From Actinomycetes bacterium (lineage in GTDB: Bacteria; Actinomycetota; Acidimicrobiia; Acidimicrobiales; RAAP-2): a DNA stretch of 64,000 nt. The stretch lies in NCBI GenBank assembly GCA_021828055.1, contig JAKATH010000002.1:1-64000 (forward strand). Reading direction: 5' to 3'. Both the position numbers and the translations under genes were made by a program. A model generated the notes under the pieces. That model was given only the letters and a program-made list of their open reading frames with translations, made no database searches and was not told the origin of the DNA. The stretch's first letter is position 1, and each line of letters starts with the position of its first letter. Positions 19,624 through 28,368 of the stretch are shown here, piece after piece.

Positions 19624-20921
19624 ACGGCCGCCAGTCGGCGTTCCACGGCGTCCGCCGCGAGCGCACGGGCTCGGCGGTCGGCCTCCAGCACGTCGCCGAC
19701 GGAGAGCAGCGGCTCGCCGTCGCAGCGGTCGAGCACCGCGGCGTCGACGTCAGCGATGCCGAGCCAGTCGAGCCGACCGTCGAGGAAAGCGGCGACCGCC
19801 ACCTCGTTGGCGGCGTTCAGCCAGGCGGGCGCAGGCCCGGCCGCCCGCCCTGCCGCGTAGGCGAGGTCGAGGCAGGGGAAAGCCGCCCGGTCCGGCTGCT
19901 CGAATTCCAGGGACAGGGGCACGTTCCAGTCGATCGCGCCAAACGCGTGGTCGAGCCGCTCCGGCCACCCCAGCGCGTAGCCGATCGGGAGCCGCATGTC
20001 GGGCAGCGACAGCTGCGCGATGGTCGAGCCGTCGACCAGCTCGACCATCGAGTGGACCACCGACTGGGGGTGGACGACGACGTCGATCCGGTCGTAGGGG
20101 AGGCCAAAGAGCTCGTGCGCCTCGATCACCTCGAGGCCCTTGTTCATGAGCGTCGACGAGTCGATCGTGATCTTGGGGCCCATGGTCCAGGTCGGATGGC
20201 TGAGCGCGTCGGCGACGCCGACGGACTCGAGCTCGGCGCGCGTGCGGCCGCGGAACGGGCCGCCCGAAGCCGTGACCCAAAGTCGCGCCACCGACGGGTA
20301 CGGGGCGGGGCCGGCAGCCCTGCCGTCGGCCTCGGCGCCTCCGGCCGGGTCCACGCCCTCCGTCCCGCCGGCGCGCGCGGGAACCGGGTCAACCGGGTCT
20401 CCGGGCCCCACCCAGCCCCTCCCGTCCGCGCGGGGCTGGCGCACCTCGACGACGGAGAGGCACTGGTGGATCGCGCAGTGCTCGGAGTCCACGGGGACGA
20501 TCTGGGCGCCGTGCGTGCGCCGGGCGGGCTGGACGACCGGAGCCCCGGCGATGAGGGACTCCTTGTTCGCCAGCGCGAGGCGACGCCCGGCGCGGAGCGC
20601 CGCGAGGGTGACCGGCAGGCCGGCGAACCCCACGACCGCGTTCAGCACGACGTCGGCCGCCTCTGCTGCGGCCACGAGCCCCTCGGGGCCGCAGAGGAGC
20701 TCCGTGCGCGCCGGAAGCAGTGGCTCGAGCCGTCGCGCGGCATCGGCGTCGCCGACCGCGACGAGCTCCGGGCGGAGCCGGCGCGCCTGGTCGGCGAGGA
20801 CCTCCACCGAGCCGCGTGCGGCGATCGCGACGACCCGGTAGCGGTCAGGGGCGGCCTCGACCACGTCGACGGCCTGGGTCCCGATGGACCCCGTCGATCC
20901 CACCAGGCTCACGGTCTGCAT
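19620..20921 (-). CDS. dxr: 1-deoxy-D-xylulose-5-phosphate reductoisomerase with an internal insertion
   Basis: VSLVGSTGSIGTQAVDVV, NKESLIAG, PVDSEHCAIHQCL, TASGGPFR, TIDSSTLMNKGLEVIEAHELF, HPQSVVHSMV. Confidence 0.95.
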   Translation of the reverse strand: MQTVSLVGSTGSIGTQAVDVVEAAPDRYRVVAIAARGSVEVLADQARRLRPELVAVGDADAARRLEPLLPARTELLCGPEGLVAAAEAADVVLNAVVGFAGLPVTLAALRAGRRLALANKESLIAGAPVVQPARRTHGAQIVPVDSEHCAIHQCLSVVEVRQPRADGRGWVGPGDPVDPVPARAGGTEGVDPAGGAEADGRAAGPAPYPSVARLWVTASGGPFRGRTRAELESVGVADALSHPTWTMGPKITIDSSTLMNKGLEVIEAHELFGLPYDRIDVVVHPQSVVHSMVELVDGSTIAQLSLPDMRLPIGYALGWPERLDHAFGAIDWNVPLSLEFEQPDRAAFPCLDLAYAAGRAAGPAPAWLNAANEVAVAAFLDGRLDWLGIADVDAAVLDRCDGEPLLSVGDVLEADRRARALAADAVERRLAAV

Positions 20922-20975
20922 CGGCCAGAAAGCATGCCACCGGACACGCCTCCCGGGTCGCCGCGCCGGCCGCGG

Positions 20976-22886
20976 TCAGCCGTGGCCGAAGGCGCGGACC
21001 AGGTAGTAGGTGGCCGGGAGCACGAAGAGCAGCCCGTCGACCCGGTCGAGCAGGCCCCCGTGCCCCGGGAGGACCCGCCCCATGTCCTTCAGGCCGAGCT
21101 CGCGCTTCACGAGCGACTCGCAGAGGTCGCCGATCGGGCTCACGACCGCGACCACGACCCCCAGCACCGCCGCTTCCCCGAGCGTCCAGGGATGCACGAG
21201 ACGGACGACCACGACGGCGAAGACGATCGCGCCGGCCGCACCGCCGAGCACGCCTTCCCACGTCTTGCCCGGGCTCACGGCGCTCAGGGGGTGGCGACCC
21301 ACCCACGCACCGGCGACGAGCGCACCGACGTCGTAGGCGACAACGGCGATCAGCGCACCGAGCAGGTACGCGATGCCCGTGCGGTTCGGGAACAGCGAGG
21401 GCGCGAGCAAAAGCGCTGCGAACGAGCCGAAGATCCCGACCCAGGAGAACACGAGGAGGGTGGCCGCGGTGCTCCGCACCGGCTCGGCGCGGCGGTCCAC
21501 GCCGACGAGGTGCCACAGGATCGTCGCGGCGAACAGCAGGACGGCGACGACCGGCAGCGCGGCGAATGGCTCGTCGTAGCTGCCGACGATGACCCCGGCG
21601 ACCGCGACGAGCCCGAGCAACGTCGCCGGGCGGTACGTGCGGCGGAACGCCGCGTACGCCTCGACCGCCGCGGCCACGAGGACCACCGTGACGACGACCA
21701 TCGACGGCACGGTCCCGAAGTGGAAGGCGATCAGCGCGGCGCCGCCGATCACGAGGCCGCTCGCGATGGCGGCGGGGATGTTGCGCCCGGCACGCTGGGA
21801 GAGGGGGTCCTCGCCGCGCCGAGGCACTCCGGGCGGCCGGGTGCCCGGTCCCGGGCGGCGCGCGCCCGCGCGTGCCGGGCGGGACGCGGCCACGGGCGCA
21901 CCTGCCGCGCCGACGGCGGCGGCGGCCGCGTCGGCCGCGACGGCGGCGGCGTCGGCGTGCTCCCCCCGCCGGCGAGCGCGCAGCCACGTGGGTGCGGCCC
22001 GGGCGCGCCCGCGCTCGCGGGGCGTGCGCGCGAGGGAGGGGCCGACGTCGCCCGCCCCTCCCTCGACCTCTGCGGCCGCCTCGTCTCGATCCTCCAGGTC
22101 CACGACGTGCTCGAGGGGGCCTCTTGGACCGTCGGGACCCTGAAGCTCGAGCGGCGTCGCCGGCTCGCCGGCGATGCCGTCGGCGTCTTCGGCTCCTGCC
22201 CCGGCGGCGGTGCTCCCGGGTGCCCCGGCGGCGGTGCTCCCGGGTGCCCCGGCGGCGGCGGCTGTCCCGGCATTCCGACCCCGTTCCGAGTGGGCCGGGG
22301 CCGGGGTGACGAAGAGCTCGTCGGTCGCCAGGTCGTCGAGCTCGCCGGCGGAGCCGCCGCGGCCCTCGCCCGGCGTGCCGCCGGTGGCAGCGCCGCCCAG
22401 GTCGAAGCTCCAAGGCTGGCGCTCCTCCTCGCCCGCCTCGGCGAGAAGGCTCGGCACGGCGTCGTGGCCCGCCAACAGCGACGGGGCCAGCGGCTCCGCC
22501 TCCTCCCAGTCGCGCCGCTCCTCGCGCCAGGTCGGCTCGGGCAACGACGCCCAGGGGTCGCCGCCCTCGGGCTCTTCGCCGCGGGAGAGGACGGCGGGGA
22601 TCTCTCCGGTCGGAGCGTCCGTCCAGTGCAGGAGCAGCGGTTCCGCAGGCGCCGCAGCGTCCTGCGGGCCCGATTCCTCGTCCGCCGCGCCGTCATGGCC
22701 GGGCTCCGTCCCGGCACCCTCCTGCGCCTGTGCGTCGGCCCCCAGGGCGGCCTCCTGGACGGCCCCCCCGGCGCGCTCCGCCCCGACGATCCGCACCTGC
22801 TCGGTGCGAGGGGCCAGCCGAGCGCCGTCGAGCTCGTGCGGGTCCTCGTGGGTTGTGCTGCTTGTCATGACGTCCGTTGTCACCAC
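20976..22886 (-). CDS. cdsA: Phosphatidate cytidylyltransferase with a long N-terminal extension
   Basis: C-terminal SPGKTWEGVLGGAAGAIVFA, SPIGDLCESLVKRELGLKDMGRVLPGHGGLLDRVDGLLF. Confidence 0.93.
   Translation of the reverse strand: MVTTDVMTSSTTHEDPHELDGARLAPRTEQVRIVGAERAGGAVQEAALGADAQAQEGAGTEPGHDGAADEESGPQDAAAPAEPLLLHWTDAPTGEIPAVLSRGEEPEGGDPWASLPEPTWREERRDWEEAEPLAPSLLAGHDAVPSLLAEAGEEERQPWSFDLGGAATGGTPGEGRGGSAGELDDLATDELFVTPAPAHSERGRNAGTAAAAGAPGSTAAGAPGSTAAGAGAEDADGIAGEPATPLELQGPDGPRGPLEHVVDLEDRDEAAAEVEGGAGDVGPSLARTPRERGRARAAPTWLRARRRGEHADAAAVAADAAAAAVGAAGAPVAASRPARAGARRPGPGTRPPGVPRRGEDPLSQRAGRNIPAAIASGLVIGGAALIAFHFGTVPSMVVVTVVLVAAAVEAYAAFRRTYRPATLLGLVAVAGVIVGSYDEPFAALPVVAVLLFAATILWHLVGVDRRAEPVRSTAATLLVFSWVGIFGSFAALLLAPSLFPNRTGIAYLLGALIAVVAYDVGALVAGAWVGRHPLSAVSPGKTWEGVLGGAAGAIVFAVVVVRLVHPWTLGEAAVLGVVVAVVSPIGDLCESLVKRELGLKDMGRVLPGHGGLLDRVDGLLFVLPATYYLVRAFGHG
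22199..22265. repeat. 24-nt tandem repeat within the cdsA N-terminal extension
   Basis: cggcggcggtgctcccgggtgccc repeated about 2.5 times; encodes (A)AAGAPGST. Confidence 0.8.
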
Positions 22887-22957
22887 ATCCCCCCGCTCCG
22901 GGGCATGCCCCGCCTCTCGTCGTCTTCGCGGGGCGCGACGCCCCGGCTGCAGGCCGC

Positions 22958-23530
22958 TCAGACCTCGAGCAGCTCCTTCTCCTTGTGAGCCACCAGCTGG
23001 TCGACCGCCGCCACCTGCTGGTGCGTCACCTTCTCGACCTCCCTCTCCACCCTGTCCAGCTCGTCGGACGAGATGGACCCGTCCCTCTCGAGCGCCTCCA
23101 GCTCGTGGCGCGTCGCCCGTCGGAGGTTGCGGATCGCGACCCGTCCTTCCTCAGCCTTGTGGCGGACCACCTTCACGAGCTCCTTGCGCCGCTCCTCGGT
23201 GAGGGGTGGAAAGGCGAGGCGGATCACGGTGCCGTCGTTCGACGGGTTGATGCCGAGGTCCGACCCCTGGATCGCTCGTTCGATCGCGGTCAAGGAGCCC
23301 TTGTCGTAGGGAGAGACCACGAGCAGCATCGGGTCTGGCACGGTGAAGCCCGCGATCTGCCGGAGCGGCGTCGGCGTCCCGTAGTAGTCGACGGCAAGGT
23401 GCTCGACCAGGGCCGGGGACGCCCGGCCGGTCCGGACGGCGGAGAACTCGTTGCGAACGTGGTCGACGGCCTTTGCCATCTTGTCGCGGGCTTCCTCCAC
23501 GACCACTTCGACAAGGTCGTCGCCCATCAT
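22958..23530 (-). CDS. frr: Ribosome recycling factor
   Basis: AVDHVRNEFSAVRTGRASPALVEHLAVDYYGTPTPLRQIAGFTVPDPMLLVVSPYD. Confidence 0.97.
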   Translation of the reverse strand: MMGDDLVEVVVEEARDKMAKAVDHVRNEFSAVRTGRASPALVEHLAVDYYGTPTPLRQIAGFTVPDPMLLVVSPYDKGSLTAIERAIQGSDLGINPSNDGTVIRLAFPPLTEERRKELVKVVRHKAEEGRVAIRNLRRATRHELEALERDGSISSDELDRVEREVEKVTHQQVAAVDQLVAHKEKELLEV

Positions 23531-24246
23531 CGGACAAGCGTACCGATCCGCTCGCCGCCGAGCACCCGCCGGAGATTGCCCGGTTCCATGAGGTCGAAGA
23601 CCAGGACGGGCAGGTCGTTGTCCTTGCAGAACGTGATCGCGGTCAGGTCCATGACACGGAGGTCCTTGGCGATGACCTCCATGAAGGAGACCTCTTCGTA
23701 GCGCGTCGCGGATGGCTCGGTCCGCGGGTCCGCGCTGTACACGCCGTCCACCCCGCCGTGAGTCCCCTTGAGGAGCAGCTCCGCCTCCATCTCCGCCGCG
23801 CGCAGCGCGGCGGAGGTGTCGGTCGTGAAGTACGGATTGCCCATGCCTGCGGCGAAGATGACGACACGTCCCTTCTCGAGATGCCGGATCGCGCGGCGTC
23901 GGATGTACGGCTCGGCCACTTCGGCCATGTGCACGGCGGTCAGCACCCGCGTCGGCTGGTCGCGGTGCTCGAGGGCGTCCTGGAGCGCGAGCGCGTTGAT
24001 CACCGTGCCGAGCATGCCCATCGCGTCCGAGGTGGCCCGCTCCATCCCCGCTCCCGCGCCCGTCGTCCCGCGCCAGATGTTGCCGCCGCCGACCATGACG
24101 GCAAGCTGGAGATGGAGCTCGCCGAGCGCCTCGGCGATCTCGCCGGCGATCCTCTCGACGACCGACGCGTCGATGGTCTCGTCCGACGCGGACGATGCAA
24201 GGGCCTCGCCCGACATCTTGAGGACGAGACGTCTGGGTTCACCCAT
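23527..24246 (-). CDS. pyrH: UMP kinase
   Basis: RLVLKMSGEALA, VMVGGGNIWRG, DAMGMLGTVINALALQDALE. Confidence 0.97.
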   Translation of the reverse strand: MGEPRRLVLKMSGEALASSASDETIDASVVERIAGEIAEALGELHLQLAVMVGGGNIWRGTTGAGAGMERATSDAMGMLGTVINALALQDALEHRDQPTRVLTAVHMAEVAEPYIRRRAIRHLEKGRVVIFAAGMGNPYFTTDTSAALRAAEMEAELLLKGTHGGVDGVYSADPRTEPSATRYEEVSFMEVIAKDLRVMDLTAITFCKDNDLPVLVFDLMEPGNLRRVLGGERIGTLVR

Positions 24247-24288
24247 GACGGGCGGGGCCCCCGATCCTCGAGGACGCGGCCGGCGCGC

Positions 24289-25083
24289 TCAGGAGCCGAC
24301 CACCACCTGCGCGAACTGCACCACGGACGCCGGGCCGAGAAGGTCGGAGATCGACCTCTTCTCGTCGCGGACGTAGGGCTGCTCGAGGAGCACGCGCTCT
24401 TTGAACCACCCGCTCATCCGGCCCTCCACCACCTTCGGCAAGGAGGCTTCGGGCTTCCCCTCGTGACGGGAGATCTGCTCGACCGTCGCCCGCTCCGCCG
24501 CGACCTCGGCCTCGGGGACGTCCTCCCTGCGCAGGTACGAGGGCCGCGCGAAGGCGACGTGCACGGCGACCTCGTGCGCGAGCTCCTGGGCGCCCCCCTC
24601 GAGGAGCACGATGACCGCGTTCACCCCGCGGCCGGACTGCTGGTGGACGTAGGTGTCCAGGACCTGCCCCTCACCGCTCTCGAGGCGCACGACCCGGCCG
24701 ACCGAGATGTTCTCCTGGAGCGACGTGCGGAGCTGGTCGATCTCGCCCTGACGCTCGGCGACGGACTCCTCCCCCTTCGCCGCGACGAACGCGGCCAGAT
24801 CGTCGACCAGCGAGACGAACTCGGGCGACTTCGCCACGAAGTCCGTCTCGCACCTGAGCTCCACGATGGCGGCGCTCGACCCCTGACGGACCGCGGCGAC
24901 CGCGCCTTGCGACGCGTCGCGCTCGCCGCCGGCGCCGGCCTTCGCCAGCCCCTTCACACGGAGCCACTGTATGGCGTCCTCGGCGACGCCACCGGTCTCT
25001 TCGAGAGCACGCTTGGCGTCCAGCATGCCCACGCCGGCGAGCCGCCGGAGCGTTTGGACGTCCTTGGCACTGAACTCGGACAC
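24289..25083 (-). CDS. tsf: Elongation factor Ts
   Basis: SAKDVQTLRRLAGVGMLDAKRALEET, ELRCETDFVAKSPEF. Confidence 0.97.
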   Translation of the reverse strand: MSEFSAKDVQTLRRLAGVGMLDAKRALEETGGVAEDAIQWLRVKGLAKAGAGGERDASQGAVAAVRQGSSAAIVELRCETDFVAKSPEFVSLVDDLAAFVAAKGEESVAERQGEIDQLRTSLQENISVGRVVRLESGEGQVLDTYVHQQSGRGVNAVIVLLEGGAQELAHEVAVHVAFARPSYLRREDVPEAEVAAERATVEQISRHEGKPEASLPKVVEGRMSGWFKERVLLEQPYVRDEKRSISDLLGPASVVQFAQVVVGS

Positions 25084-25086
25084 TTC

Positions 25087-26202
25087 TCAGGCCTCCGTGG
25101 TGATCGAGGTGTGATCGGCTCCGGCGCGCTCGGGTGCGGTCACCGGCTCGGTGGCCGCGGCTCCGGCGCGCTCGGGTGCGGTCACCGGCTCGGTGGCCGC
25201 GGCTCCGGCGCGCTCGGCCTGGGTGGCGCCTGTGGCCGCGGCTCCGGCGCGCTCGGCCTGGGTGGCGCCTGTGGCCGCGGCTCCGGCGCGCTCGGGTGCG
25301 GTCACCGGCTCGGTGGACGGCTCGGTGGACGGCTCGGTGGACCCGGGCGGCGGCGCCGGGTCAGCCTGCGCAGATGCGTACGCGGGCTCGACTGGTGTCT
25401 CGCGGGGCGGGGCGGGATGCGAGGCGTCGACGTTCGCCCGCGGGCGCGGGCGCGGCGGCGCCGGTGCCGAGGGAGCGCCTCCGCTGGCCTCTGGGCGCGT
25501 CGGCGCGGGCCGGCGCGACGCCATCCACCGTCCCTCTGCGACGGCGTCGGCGACGACGCGGCACATGAGCGACGCCGACCGGATGGCATCGTCGTTCCCC
25601 GGGATCACGTAGTCGATGACGTCCGGGTCGCAGTTGGTGTCGACGACCGCCACCACCGGGAGCCGCAGCTTGTTGGCCTCCGTGACGGCGATGTGCTCCT
25701 TCTTCGTGTCCACCACGAAGATGGCGTCCGGCAGTCGGTCGAGGCCGCTGATGCCGCCAAGGTTCCTCGTGAGCTTCTCCAGCTCGCGCACGTGGCGGAG
25801 CGCCTCCCTCTTGGGCATCCCGTCGAAGTCACCGGCCGCCTGCATCGTGCGCAGGTCCTGCATCCGCTTCACGCGGGACGAGACCGTGGCGAAGTTGGTC
25901 AGCATCCCGCCGAGCCAGCGCTGGTTCACGTAGGGCATCCCGCAGGCCGTCGCGAAGTCGGCGATCGGACCCTGCGCCTGCTTCTTGGTCCCGACGAACA
26001 GGATGTGGCCGCCGCCGGCCACGAGATCGCGTACGAAGCCGTACGCGACCTCGATCCCTACGAGCGACTTGTGGAGGTCGACGAGGTAGATGCCATTGCG
26101 CTCGCCGAGGATGTAGCGGCGCATCTTGGGGTTCCAGCGACGCGTCTGATGGCCGAAGTGGACTCCGGCGTCCAGCAGCTGCCGCATCGTGACGACGGCC
26201 AT
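25087..26202 (-). CDS. rpsB: 30S ribosomal protein S2 with a long repetitive C-terminal extension
   Basis: [41 protein letters not shown]; core ends near [15 protein letters not shown]. Confidence 0.96.
   Translation of the reverse strand: MAVVTMRQLLDAGVHFGHQTRRWNPKMRRYILGERNGIYLVDLHKSLVGIEVAYGFVRDLVAGGGHILFVGTKKQAQGPIADFATACGMPYVNQRWLGGMLTNFATVSSRVKRMQDLRTMQAAGDFDGMPKREALRHVRELEKLTRNLGGISGLDRLPDAIFVVDTKKEHIAVTEANKLRLPVVAVVDTNCDPDVIDYVIPGNDDAIRSASLMCRVVADAVAEGRWMASRRPAPTRPEASGGAPSAPAPPRPRPRANVDASHPAPPRETPVEPAYASAQADPAPPPGSTEPSTEPSTEPVTAPERAGAAATGATQAERAGAAATGATQAERAGAAATEPVTAPERAGAAATEPVTAPERAGADHTSITTEA
25107..25345. repeat. Two-unit mosaic tandem array in the rpsB 3' end (42-nt and 39-nt units, then 12-nt units)
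   Basis: ggctccggcgcgctcgggtgcggtcaccggctcggtggccgc and ggctccggcgcgctcggcctgggtggcgcctgtggccgc repeat; then ggctcggtggac x3. Confidence 0.9.
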
Positions 26203-26364
26203 GCAGGTCTTCCTCCAGTCGGTTGCACTTCCCCGTGCGCAGCACCCCTTCGGGGCGACCGTGGAACGCGCTCGGGTGCAGGATCAGTTGCTCGTACGGA
26301 GCCCGCCGGAGCGGCGGGCAACGAGCAGGATACCCGCTGGCGCGCCGGCCGGGCCACCCCGTGG

Positions 26365-26570
26365 CCCGAGGCGCCGGCGACCGTGTGACCCGAGGCGCCG
26401 GCGACCGTGTGACCCGAGGCGCCGGCGACCGTGTGACCCGAGGCGCCGGTCGGGCCGCCCCGTTGCCCGAGGCGCCGGTCGGGCCGCCCCGTTGCCCGAG
26501 GCGCCGGCGACCGTGTGACCCGAGGCGCCGGTCGGGCCGCCCCGTTGCCCGAGGCGCCGGCGACTGCAGC
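26365..26570. repeat. Intergenic two-unit mosaic array (24-nt A and 29-nt B units, order A A A B B A B A')
   Basis: A=cccgaggcgccggcgaccgtgtga; B=cccgaggcgccggtcgggccgccccgttg; starts at 26365, 26389, 26413, 26437, 26466, 26495, 26519, 26548. Confidence 0.93.
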
Positions 26571-26605
26571 CGCCCGGCGCTCGCGGACGCGCCGGCGGGT
26601 CGAGG

Positions 26606-27613
26606 TCAGGCCCGCGGATGGGCCCGCTCGAAGACCTCGACCATTCGCTCCCGGCTCACGTGGGTGTAGATCTGAGTCGTCCGCAGGCTCGCATGGCCGA
26701 GCAGCTCCTGGACGACGCGGAGATCGGCGCCTCCGTCGAGGAGGTGGGTCGCCATCGAGTGGCGCAACGCGTGCGGGTGCGTCGGCACGGGTGAACGGCG
26801 GTCGACGATGCGGCGGACGTCTCGTGGCCCGAGCCGCTGGGCGCGTCGGTTCAAGAAGACGGCATCCGAAGGGCTGTCCGGTCCTGCCACGACCGTGCGG
26901 CCCTCTTCGAGCCACCTCGAGAGCGTGTCCGCGCACCGGGCGTGCACCGGGAGACGGCGCTCCTTGGCGCCCTTGCCCATCACCGTCACCGTGCGGGCGA
27001 CGAGGTCCACCCCGGCCCGGTCGAGCCCGCACAGCTCGGATACCCGGATCCCTGCTGCGTACAGCAGCTCGAGCACCGCATCGTCGCGCAGGGCGTACGC
27101 GGCGGCGAGGCCCGCCCGCTGCGCAGCGCGACCACCGCCCCCCGTTGGCTGCCGGGCGCCCGCGGCGCCGTGCCCCTCCAGCAGGATCTCGAGCTCACGT
27201 GGCGAGAGGACGTTGGGCAGCCGGCCGCCGCCCGACGGAGACCCCAGCCGCCGTGACGGATCCTCGTGGACAAGCCCACGATGGCGACCCCAGCCGAAGT
27301 AAGCGCGAAGGGCCGCAGCCTTCCGGGCGACGCTCGTCCGAGCGTACCCACGGGTCGACAGGTAGGCGAGGTACCGCCGCAGGAGCACCCGATCGACGTC
27401 CGTCGGCCCGGTGCATCCGGCACGACCGGCCCACTCGCAGAAGGCCTCCAGGTCGCCGAGGTAGGCGCGACGCGTCGCGTCGGACCGGCTGAGCAGCCAG
27501 CCGCCGAATTCCCCCAGCTGCCAGCGGGCGGCGACGCTCGCGGGCGTCGGCTCCCGTCCGCCCGTGCAGGCGGGACGAAGTGCGTCCTTCGCCCCCCGGT
27601 CTCCCGCCTCCAC
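26606..27613 (-). CDS. xerC: Tyrosine recombinase XerC-like
   Basis: [65 protein letters not shown]; likely GTG start at 27613. Confidence 0.9.
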   Translation of the reverse strand: MEAGDRGAKDALRPACTGGREPTPASVAARWQLGEFGGWLLSRSDATRRAYLGDLEAFCEWAGRAGCTGPTDVDRVLLRRYLAYLSTRGYARTSVARKAAALRAYFGWGRHRGLVHEDPSRRLGSPSGGGRLPNVLSPRELEILLEGHGAAGARQPTGGGGRAAQRAGLAAAYALRDDAVLELLYAAGIRVSELCGLDRAGVDLVARTVTVMGKGAKERRLPVHARCADTLSRWLEEGRTVVAGPDSPSDAVFLNRRAQRLGPRDVRRIVDRRSPVPTHPHALRHSMATHLLDGGADLRVVQELLGHASLRTTQIYTHVSRERMVEVFERAHPRA

Positions 27614-27684
27614 GCCACCACGGTATCGCCGACCACCCCGCGAGCGGGCCCATGACCCCGGAGACAAGTCGTAACCTAGACGCC

Positions 27685-28368
27685 ATGGCAAGCCGCATCC
27701 TGGTCGTCGAGGACGACGAGCGCATCCGGTCCTCCATGCGCCTCGCTCTCGAGGGCGAGGGCTACGAGGTCGACGAGGCGGCCAACGGCGAAGAGGGGCT
27801 GGAGCATTTCTCCGGCCATCCCGCCGACGTGGCGCTCATCGACCTCATGCTCCCAGGCATGGACGGCTTCGAGTGCTGCCGGGCGCTGCGGCGCCAGAGC
27901 GCGGTGCCGATCATCATCGTCACCGCCCGGTCCGACACCCACGACGTGGTGGCGGGGCTCGAGGCGGGGGCAGACGACTACGTGACCAAGCCGTTCGTGA
28001 CCAAGGAGCTGGGCGCGCGGATCCGCGCGCTGCTCCGGCGGGTGCGGCCCGCCGACGACGAGCCGACCGTGCTCGCGTTCGGCGACCTCGAGCTCGTCCC
28101 CGAAGAAGGGGCGCTGCGGCACAAGGACGGCACCGAGGTCCACTGCACGAAGACCGAGTTCCGGCTGCTGTGCGAGCTCGCGTCCAGCCCGAACAAGGTG
28201 CTCAGCCGCGAGCAGCTGCTCGACCGGGTCTGGGGCTACGACTACTTCGGTGACGGGCGCCTCGTCGACGTCCACATCCGCCGGCTCCGGACGAAGGTCG
28301 AGCCCGACCCTGCCTTCCCCCGCCACATCCTCACCGTCCGGGGCATGGGCTACAAGCTTGTGCCCTGA
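27685..28368 (+). CDS. mtrA: OmpR/PhoB-family response regulator (MtrA-like)
   Basis: [62 protein letters not shown]; winged-helix C-terminus. Confidence 0.85.
   Translation: MASRILVVEDDERIRSSMRLALEGEGYEVDEAANGEEGLEHFSGHPADVALIDLMLPGMDGFECCRALRRQSAVPIIIVTARSDTHDVVAGLEAGADDYVTKPFVTKELGARIRALLRRVRPADDEPTVLAFGDLELVPEEGALRHKDGTEVHCTKTEFRLLCELASSPNKVLSREQLLDRVWGYDYFGDGRLVDVHIRRLRTKVEPDPAFPRHILTVRGMGYKLVP

Noticed and set aside
26365-26570. Possible CRISPR array
   Set aside because: Units abut without unique spacers, period is 24/29 nt, and no cas genes are present; it is a tandem repeat.
26606-27613. XerC-like recombinase as an integrase of a mobile element
   Set aside because: Sits between conserved rpsB and mtrAB with XerC-style motifs, no attachment repeats or cargo; most likely chromosomal xerC.
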